From positions 1-29,646 of the forward strand of contig CAYQOU010000053.1 of the NCBI GenBank assembly GCA_964419255.1: a stretch of 29,646 nt of DNA. Direction: 5' to 3'. The DNA comes from CAZPHU01 sp964419255 (lineage in GTDB: Bacteria; Fibrobacterota; Chitinivibrionia; Chitinivibrionales; CAYFVL01). The translations under genes and the position numbers were made by a program. Shown here piece after piece: positions 24,444 to 29,646 of this stretch; the stretch's first letter is position 1, and every line of letters starts with the position of its first letter. The notes under the pieces were generated by a model. That model saw only the letters and a list, made by a program, of their open reading frames with translations. It was not told the origin of the DNA and ran no database searches.

Positions 24444-24695
24444 GACAGTAAATTTCCGTTTGAGTCCCTCAAAAGATAATTCGGGTGTTGGCTTTATTTA
24501 TTCGTTTCCTCTCGTCCGATTCATCTGAGATGAGCAGACAATAATTTTAATATATGAGCTAAATATAAGTGCTGCAGCTCCTCTCATTCATACATTAGCC
24601 GATAAAAGTATTCCCAATTTCACTCTTTCTTATCACCTTGTAATTACATATCATATTTTGTAATAGATGATCGAATATAAGGGATAGCCGATTTT
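24444..24695. promoter_or_regulatory. Divergent intergenic region between map and maf
   Basis: A 252-base AT-rich gap from which the map operon runs left and the maf operon runs right, so it must hold both promoters. On the + strand a TTGTAA is followed 17 bases later by TAATAG, a weak match only; on the - strand several TATATT-like elements occur without a clear -35. TCATCT-G-AGATGA forms a small inverted repeat near 24522-24534. No small gene is seen. Confidence 0.4.
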
Positions 24696-25307
24696 ATGCC
24701 GATGTGGAACACTTTGGATCGACCGTTAGTTCTGGCTTCGCAGTCTCCCCGCAGGCAGGAGATTCTCTCTTCCATGGGCTTGTCCTTTTCTGTTGAGTCT
24801 CCGTCCATTGAGGATGAAGAGTCGTATATAGATCCTGCCGATCTGGCGAAATCTCTCAAAAACCTGGCTTGGGCAAAGGCCAACAGTGTTGCACGGCTAC
24901 ATATGGACAAACTGGTGCTGGGGGGAGATACAATCGTTTTCGTCGATGGACAGGTTTTGGGGAAGCCCTCGGACAGCGGTCATGCATTTGAGATGCTTAA
25001 GCTGCTGTCCGGGCGAGTACACCAGGTCATGAGCGGTGTATCACTGGTGTGTCTGGATAAGAGTTTTGCAGCCTCCTCTGTGGCAGTCACCGATGTTTTT
25101 TTCCGGCGAATCGAAGATGAGGAGATAAGCTCCTATCTTAAAGGGACCGAATACGCCGACAAAGCCGGTGCTTATGGAATACAAGGAAAAGCAATGATAT
25201 TTATAGACCGAATTGAGGGATGTTTCTACAATGTTGTGGGGCTTCCTGTTTCAAAAACAATCGATCTGTTTACCGCCTACGGCGGCCGAAAGGACATATT
25301 ATCATGA
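24696..25307 (+). CDS. maf: Maf family nucleotide pyrophosphatase
   Basis: A 203-aa Maf/YhdE-type nucleotide pyrophosphatase, hydrolysing dTTP/UTP or modified nucleotides as a house-cleaning enzyme. Seen: the N-terminal phosphate loop SQSPRR (15-20), catalytic-base motif GGDTIV (76-81), GKPSD, LSGRVHQVMSGV, DKAGAYGIQG and GCFYNVVGLP, in the order expected for the YhdE branch. ATG 24696 is preferred because AAGGGA lies 11 bases upstream (24679-24684); ATG 24702 would be further from it. The stop overlaps the rodZ-like start in ATGA. Together with mazG it makes two nucleotide-sanitation enzymes in the window, though not in one operon. Confidence 0.93.
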   Translation: MPMWNTLDRPLVLASQSPRRQEILSSMGLSFSVESPSIEDEESYIDPADLAKSLKNLAWAKANSVARLHMDKLVLGGDTIVFVDGQVLGKPSDSGHAFEMLKLLSGRVHQVMSGVSLVCLDKSFAASSVAVTDVFFRRIEDEEISSYLKGTEYADKAGAYGIQGKAMIFIDRIEGCFYNVVGLPVSKTIDLFTAYGGRKDILS

Positions 25308-26200
25308 CAGATACAAATGAGCCTAATGAAAAACCACAAGAACAGCACGACGATAAGGCCGGCGATATTCTCAGAAAAGAACGCGTGACCAAGCGCATAA
25401 CCGTCGAGACTATAGCAAAAGACCTCAAGCTTAATGTCTCGTACATAAAAGCGCTTGAGGCCAATCAGTATGATGCCCTTCCAGCAGACCCTTACGTGCG
25501 GGTTTATCTTCGTTCCATCGCAAATTATCTGATGCTTAATCCCGAGAAGATACTCAAGCGATTTTACCGCGACCGGGGAATTTCACCGGAGAGCCAGCAT
25601 ATCGAACGCGAAGAGAGGGCATCTATCAACCTCAACCAAAAATCAACAGGCGGTCCCGGATGGATGATTGTGCTGACCCTCATACTGGCCCTGCTGGCAC
25701 TCGGTTATGTCGCATACCGTACCGGGTGGATCGGTCCGCGACAAGAGATTACGATCGATGATCAAGAAGGGCAGGAGGAATCATTTCTGGAGCCGACCGA
25801 TGATCTGAGAGAAGGGCTGCCGAATACGCTCCGGGACAGTCTCAGGCAAACCGATACGACTGACACCGCGGACACTGCCGCCGATACGGCTACTGAATCT
25901 TCGGCACAGGAACCTGACAGTCTGCGCCTGACTGTCAGCACGGTGCGTGATTCCGTGTGGATTCACGTATACTCCGATGGAAAAAGCTGGCGAAACTTCA
26001 TCTTTGCCAATCGGCCACGTGTTTTCACCGCCGCAGACAGTTTCAACTTACGGGTGGGCAGCAACAATCGCCTGGAGTATACACTCAACGACGAAGAAAT
26101 ATCGGTACCCGGCTCGGGAGTGACAGCATTTAAGGTGGACAGCACAGGTGTCCAAAGATGGCGGCTGTCACAATGGAACAGAGTTTTCAAGGGACGGTAG
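25304..26200 (+). CDS. rodZ: RodZ-like helix-turn-helix membrane protein
   Basis: A 298-aa bitopic protein with RodZ architecture. The start is ATG 25304 (ATGA overlap with maf, AAAGGA upstream); the longer frame lies inside maf. Seen: N-terminal HTH_25 domain (about 17-90) with TVETIAKDLKLNVSYIKALE; a membrane helix (about 118-137, ILALLALGYVAYR at its end); a periplasmic linker rich in Asp/Thr/Ala (about 180-205); and a C-terminal DUF4115 domain (about 208-285) with DSVWIHVYSDG. RodZ links MreB to the elongasome and shapes rod cells; proteins of this type can also act as DNA-binding regulators. The direct neighbours maf and tatD do not say more about its role. Confidence 0.82.
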   Translation: MTDTNEPNEKPQEQHDDKAGDILRKERVTKRITVETIAKDLKLNVSYIKALEANQYDALPADPYVRVYLRSIANYLMLNPEKILKRFYRDRGISPESQHIEREERASINLNQKSTGGPGWMIVLTLILALLALGYVAYRTGWIGPRQEITIDDQEGQEESFLEPTDDLREGLPNTLRDSLRQTDTTDTADTAADTATESSAQEPDSLRLTVSTVRDSVWIHVYSDGKSWRNFIFANRPRVFTAADSFNLRVGSNNRLEYTLNDEEISVPGSGVTAFKVDSTGVQRWRLSQWNRVFKGR

Positions 26201-26208
26201 TAAAACGT

Positions 26209-26985
26209 ATGTGGATCGACTCCCACGCGCACCTTTATGATTATACCGACTCTCAACTCGGTGAGCTACTCGACTGCGCCGGCAAATCAGATGTCGGGTA
26301 TATTCTCAATTCCGCCACAAATATCCCTACCGCCCAAACAGTTGTGCGACAAGGCGGTTCGCACAAGATACTTTTCTCCTGCGTAGGTATTTCTCCGTTT
26401 GATGTTGTTGATCTTCACCCCTCCTGGTTTTCCCAGCTGGAAAAACTGGCCGGCGAAGACAAGGTGGTTGCTGTCGGGGAGTGCGGCCTGGATCACAGCA
26501 ATCCGTCATACCCTTCGCTGGACAAGCAGATGCCGGTGTTTCACAAACAGCTTTTACTCGCCGGAAAACTAAACCTGCCTGCGATTATCCACTCCCGGGG
26601 AGCGGAAAAACTGGTTTTGCAGACTTGTAAAGAGGCCGGTATACAGAAGGCGGTTTTTCATTGCTTCACCGGAGATATTGCGGTACTCAAACGCATATTG
26701 GACGATGGATACGTAATATCTTTCTCCGGAATAGCAACTTTTAGAAAGGAACCACTTTCCGAGCAGATCCGTTACTGCCCTCTGGAGCGGATGCTAATCG
26801 AAACGGACAGCCCATATCTGGCCCCCGTGCCATACAGAGGAAAGATAAACCAGCCCTGCTATGTACCGCTTGTCGGTAAAAAAATCGCCGAGATCAAGGG
26901 AGTTTCCCCCCAGAAGGTGGCATCAACCATTTTTAAGACCTGTAACCATCTGTTTCCCGCCATGATAGACAGAAAAGAAAAGTAG
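26209..26985 (+). CDS. tatD: TatD family metal-dependent hydrolase
   Basis: A 258-aa TIM-barrel TatD-type DNase/hydrolase. The start ATG 26209 gives the usual beginning MWIDSHAHL; an upstream in-frame ATG at 26173 lies inside rodZ and adds atypical residues. AAGGGACGG lies about 14 bases before the ATG, a weak site. Metal ligands seen: His6 and His8, Glu91 (GECGLD), His128 (IIHSRG), His151 (FHCFTG) and Asp200 (ETDSPYL). The usual GIHP loop here reads GISPFDV, so one conserved His is Ser. The end YRGKINQP is normal for the family. The substrate is not certain; TatD proteins include 3'-5' DNases. Confidence 0.92.
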   Translation: MWIDSHAHLYDYTDSQLGELLDCAGKSDVGYILNSATNIPTAQTVVRQGGSHKILFSCVGISPFDVVDLHPSWFSQLEKLAGEDKVVAVGECGLDHSNPSYPSLDKQMPVFHKQLLLAGKLNLPAIIHSRGAEKLVLQTCKEAGIQKAVFHCFTGDIAVLKRILDDGYVISFSGIATFRKEPLSEQIRYCPLERMLIETDSPYLAPVPYRGKINQPCYVPLVGKKIAEIKGVSPQKVASTIFKTCNHLFPAMIDRKEK

Positions 26986-27047
26986 GCGCGAGCAGAGACA
27001 AAACAGTATTTTCAAGATAGTGTCTAATACGTAGAAGGAAAAGCCGC

Positions 27048-27182
27048 ATGTATCTGGCCTTTTTAGTCATCGCTTTGATCGGGGTTTTCATTTTGTTGTT
27101 TCATATTACCCTCGAATTCAATAAGATCGACAAGAATATGACGGCACTTATGGAGCGGTTGAAAAAACATTATGAACAGTGA
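27048..27182 (+). CDS. Small (44-aa) single-pass membrane protein
   Basis: A short reading frame between tatD and hisC: ATG 27048, TGA 27180-27182. It has a good ribosome site (AAGGAA at 27035-27040, 7 bases before the ATG). The peptide begins MYLAFLVIALIGVFILLFHI, a membrane helix, followed by a short charged, probably cytoplasmic, helix (LEFNKIDKNMTALMERLKKH). Its last 11 bases overlap the start of hisC, so translation of hisC may be coupled to it. No family was recognised. The ribosome site, helix and overlap support a real gene; only conservation in relatives would prove it. Confidence 0.6.
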   Translation: MYLAFLVIALIGVFILLFHITLEFNKIDKNMTALMERLKKHYEQ

Positions 27183-28266
27183 ACAGGTCTTACCTTTGAT
27201 TAACGACAGCGTCCGATCGTTGAAAGCATACCACCTCTCGCCGGAACAGTTCAGGATAAAACTCAACCAGAATGAGAATCCCTACGACTGTCCGCAGTCG
27301 ATAAAGGCCGAGGCGGCACGATTCTGCAGTGAACGGCCCTGGAACCGATATCCTGATTTCATACCAGAATCGCTTAAGCAGGCGCTGGCGGATTATGCGG
27401 GGGTTTCTCCCGGGCAGATAATCGCGGGAAACGGGTCAAACGAGATGCTTCTCATACTTCTGCTCTCGCTTGCAAACAAGCACCGAAGGGTGATCACCTG
27501 CCAGCCCACCTTCACCGTCTACCACCTTCTGGCAAGCGGTATGGGCTGTCCTGAGCATATGGTTGCTCTGCGTGATGATCTTACCTACGATGTTCAGGGG
27601 ATCTGTGATGCGCTCACCCAATTCAAAGGCTCGGTCCTTATCCTGTGCTCTCCAAACAATCCTACGGGTACTTCCCTTTCGGAACATGATCTGCGCACGA
27701 TACTGACCATGCATGATGGTATGTGCATCCTCGATCAGGCTTATGTAGAATTCGGAGGCTACAATGCAGTCGATCTACTGAAAGAATATTCAAATCTGAT
27801 CATCACTCGAACTTTTTCCAAAGCGCTTGGCGGAGCAGGGCTTCGCCTGGGATACATGCTGGGTGCGCCGGAAGTTATCGAGCAGATAAACAAGATAAAA
27901 CTGCCTTATAACATCAACTTCTTCTCCTCCCACGTTGCCGAACTCCTTCTCAGGCGTAAAGAAGAGATAGAGCCTTTTCTGGCCGAAAGTATACGGGAGC
28001 GAGATGCTCTGCAGAGTTTTCTCACTCAGCTTTCTTTGCAAAACGTGTACGAATCGGACAGCAACTTCATACTGATAAGAACTGAGCGGAAGCAACAACT
28101 CTTTTCTTTTTTGAAAAATAAGGGTATACTCATACGAGATGTTTCTTCCTATCCCAAGCTTGAAAACTGTTTACGGATAAGTATCGGCAAACCGGAGGAA
28201 AACCAGGCTCTGAAAGATGCATTACAGGAGTTTTTCGTCGGAACGACATCCAAGGAGAGTATCTAA
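27172..28266 (+). CDS. hisC: Histidinol-phosphate aminotransferase
   Basis: A 364-aa PLP aminotransferase of the HisC type, transferring an amino group from glutamate to imidazole acetol phosphate in histidine synthesis. Seen: LNQNENPYDCP (31-41), RYPD (59-62), GNGSNEML (87-94), CSPNNPTGTSLS (159-170), DQAYVEF (188-194) and PLP Lys217 in RTFSKALGGAGLRLGY. ATG 27172 lies within the small membrane-protein gene. TAA is immediately followed by the hisB ATG. The pairing with hisB makes HisC more likely than another class-I/II aminotransferase such as a phenylalanine or cobalamin (CobC) enzyme. Confidence 0.92.
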   Translation: MNSEQVLPLINDSVRSLKAYHLSPEQFRIKLNQNENPYDCPQSIKAEAARFCSERPWNRYPDFIPESLKQALADYAGVSPGQIIAGNGSNEMLLILLLSLANKHRRVITCQPTFTVYHLLASGMGCPEHMVALRDDLTYDVQGICDALTQFKGSVLILCSPNNPTGTSLSEHDLRTILTMHDGMCILDQAYVEFGGYNAVDLLKEYSNLIITRTFSKALGGAGLRLGYMLGAPEVIEQINKIKLPYNINFFSSHVAELLLRRKEEIEPFLAESIRERDALQSFLTQLSLQNVYESDSNFILIRTERKQQLFSFLKNKGILIRDVSSYPKLENCLRISIGKPEENQALKDALQEFFVGTTSKESI

Positions 28267-28866
28267 ATGGTACGTGAGTCAAGCATCAGTCGACAGACAA
28301 CCGAGACCAGCATCGATTTGCGTCTTCTTATCGACGGGACGGGCAAAGCCGATATTCAGAGCGGTAACGGGTTTATGGATCACATGCTCACCCTCTTTAC
28401 CCGCCACGGTCTGTTTGACCTGACCCTGCGCTGCGATGGCGACACTCACGTCGATTTTCATCATAGCGCGGAAGATATTGGGATCTGTCTGGGGCAAGCT
28501 TTTGCCAAATCTCTTGGAGATCACAAGGGGATCTTCCGATACGGACACGCCTACGTACCGATGGATGAATCACTGGTGCGGGTATGTGCGGATCTGTGCG
28601 GCCGTCCGAATCTGATCTATGAGGTAGCGCTGATCGATCGGAAGATCGGCGAATTTGAAAGCGATCTGGCACAGGATTTTTTCAAGGCATTAGTCGATCA
28701 TGCCGGTGCAACCATGCATGTGGATCTTTTACGCGGTCGAAACAGCCATCACGCTCTGGAAGCGGTATTCAAGGCTTCGGGGCGAGCTCTTGGTCACTGT
28801 TGTTCGATAAACCCGCGTGCCTCCGACCACGTGATGTCCACCAAAGGTGTGATCGATAAGAGGTAG
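28267..28866 (+). CDS. hisB: Imidazoleglycerol-phosphate dehydratase
   Basis: A 199-aa monofunctional HisB dehydratase, converting IGP to imidazole acetol phosphate, the substrate of the HisC encoded just upstream. Seen: NGFMDHMLTLFTRHG (34-48), first metal motif HHSAED (65-70), RYGHAYVPMDE (90-100), GEFESDLAQDFF, and second metal motif HHALE (160-164), then the C-terminal STKGVID. There is no phosphatase domain, so histidinol phosphatase must be elsewhere. The start directly abuts the hisC stop, with AAGGAGAG within the last hisC codons as ribosome site. Confidence 0.95.
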   Translation: MVRESSISRQTTETSIDLRLLIDGTGKADIQSGNGFMDHMLTLFTRHGLFDLTLRCDGDTHVDFHHSAEDIGICLGQAFAKSLGDHKGIFRYGHAYVPMDESLVRVCADLCGRPNLIYEVALIDRKIGEFESDLAQDFFKALVDHAGATMHVDLLRGRNSHHALEAVFKASGRALGHCCSINPRASDHVMSTKGVIDKR

Positions 28867-28907
28867 GCCTACGATCGTAAATTGTGACGGATACATTCTT
28901 TTTTTTT
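28863..28907 (+). terminator. Possible terminator region after hisB (weak)
   Basis: Two overlapping perfect palindromes, GTAGGCCTAC (28863-28872) and TACGATCGTA (28870-28879), start within the hisB stop. A run of nine T follows at 28899-28907, about 20 bases later. The palindromes lack a loop and are not next to the T-run, so a standard intrinsic terminator is not evident. Confidence 0.25.
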
Positions 28908-28935
28908 GAACATAGGGACTATTTAATCGTATTTT
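28906..28935 (+). promoter_or_regulatory. Possible promoter for the SPOR lipoprotein gene
   Basis: In the 163-base gap after hisB, TTGAAC (about 28906-28911) is followed 18 bases later by TATTTT (about 28930-28935). The matches are moderate, and the leader would be about 90 bases. The gap also contains AT-rich sequence but no tRNA or ORF. The following gene has a very strong ribosome site. Confidence 0.35.
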
Positions 28936-29029
28936 AGCAGATATACGTTTCAATCGAAAATTGAATTAATTAGCAGGCGGCGCCAAAACGACGTCTTTTA
29001 TACAACAAATGAGTTTAAAAGGAGGGACC

Positions 29030-29646
29030 ATGCTTGTGAGGTATCGCTTGTGCATGGGAATTACCGCCGTAGCAGTTCTTCTGGCTATTACCGGATGCGG
29101 TAAGAAGAATGAATCCGAGACACAGACTTCTTCCTACTCCGATATGCCCCAGCTGGAATCTTCGGCCCCCAAAAAAGATTCTGTCGATATCTTTGACGAA
29201 TTCTACGATGGTGACACAGGGGAAAGCAGCGAATCAGAACCTGTAAGCGAGTCGAACGAAAGTTACAGCTCTTCGGATGTTCCCAATTACACTCCAAGCT
29301 TCTCTCCGGATGGCCCCTATGTCGTACAGGTCTCAACCGTCGCATCATATGCAATCGGTGAAGATGTAAAGAGGAAATTCGAGGATATGGGATATCCGAC
29401 ATACCTGGCGGAGGTTCAGAATCCTACAGCCGATCTAGTCGGAACCTACTATCGCATTCGAATCGGCGGTTTCAACACGATCAGCTCTGCCAAGCGGTTC
29501 GGAAACAACGCCCTGGTTCCCGAAGGGTATAATTTCTGGATAGATTATCGTTCGAACGATAATGTCGGAATGGACGGATACGGTCTCGGAGAAAGCAACA
29601 CCTCCGACTATCAGGACTCCCACGATAGCGAGTCTTCCTACGATAG
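29030..29646 (+). CDS. SPOR-domain lipoprotein (runs off the window)
   Basis: A reading frame open from ATG 29030 to the end of the window (205 codons, no stop). A strong ribosome site AAAAGGAGGG (29017-29026) precedes it. Seen: signal peptide with lipobox ITGC, lipidated Cys23; a Ser/Glu/Asp-rich low-complexity linker (about 27-93); a SPOR domain (about 95-172) with GPYVVQVST, KFEDMGYPTYLAEV and YYRIRIGGF; then more Ser/Asp-rich sequence. SPOR domains bind denuded peptidoglycan glycan strands at the septum, so a division or cell-wall role is the family expectation. Being a lipoprotein it is probably anchored in the outer membrane. The C-terminus is outside the window. Confidence 0.85.
   Translation, partial: MLVRYRLCMGITAVAVLLAITGCGKKNESETQTSSYSDMPQLESSAPKKDSVDIFDEFYDGDTGESSESEPVSESNESYSSSDVPNYTPSFSPDGPYVVQVSTVASYAIGEDVKRKFEDMGYPTYLAEVQNPTADLVGTYYRIRIGGFNTISSAKRFGNNALVPEGYNFWIDYRSNDNVGMDGYGLGESNTSDYQDSHDSESSYD

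Overview
The window looks like chromosomal DNA from a Gram-negative bacterium, most plausibly of the Fibrobacterota/Chitinispirillia or wider FCB (Fibrobacterota-Chlorobi-Bacteroidota) type. Clues are Bat (aerotolerance) genes, LL-diaminopimelate aminotransferase, a RodZ-like protein with long Asp/Thr/Ala linkers, a SPOR lipoprotein, and a giant secreted beta-helix protein ending in a YPNP / FlgD-like sorting domain. This placement is inference from gene content only. No mobile elements, CRISPR arrays, tRNAs or rRNAs were recognised, and every gap between genes is under 300 bases.

Left part, + strand (1-6599). The end of a BatC-like TPR gene is followed by an alpha/beta hydrolase, batD and batE, all tightly coupled. 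A sigma70-like promoter then precedes dapL, a 74-aa SelW-type selenoprotein with an in-frame UGA (Sec) codon and a putative bacterial SECIS hairpin, yciO and mazG. The selenoprotein is the most notable item, because conventional gene calling would miss it or break it at the UGA.

Middle part, - strand (24443 down to 6596). Three transcription units are read leftward. The first is map (with a SEC-C zinc motif), hflX, a DUF58 gene and a BatA-like membrane protein, so a second Bat-type module sits about 16 kb from the first. The second is purU-metH, which links formyl-folate hydrolysis with cobalamin-dependent methionine synthesis. The third is a 2031-aa secreted protein with internally duplicated domains, followed 8 bases later by a FecR-domain surface protein. 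The FecR gene converges on mazG with overlapping stop codons.

Right part, + strand (24696-29646). maf, a rodZ-like gene, tatD, a previously uncalled 44-aa membrane protein, hisC and hisB are closely packed. They are followed by a separate SPOR-domain lipoprotein gene that runs off the window.

Overall this is mostly housekeeping metabolism (lysine/peptidoglycan, histidine, methionine/C1, nucleotide sanitation) mixed with envelope modules (Bat, RodZ, SPOR, FecR, giant exoprotein). Evidence that the cell uses selenocysteine comes from one gene.
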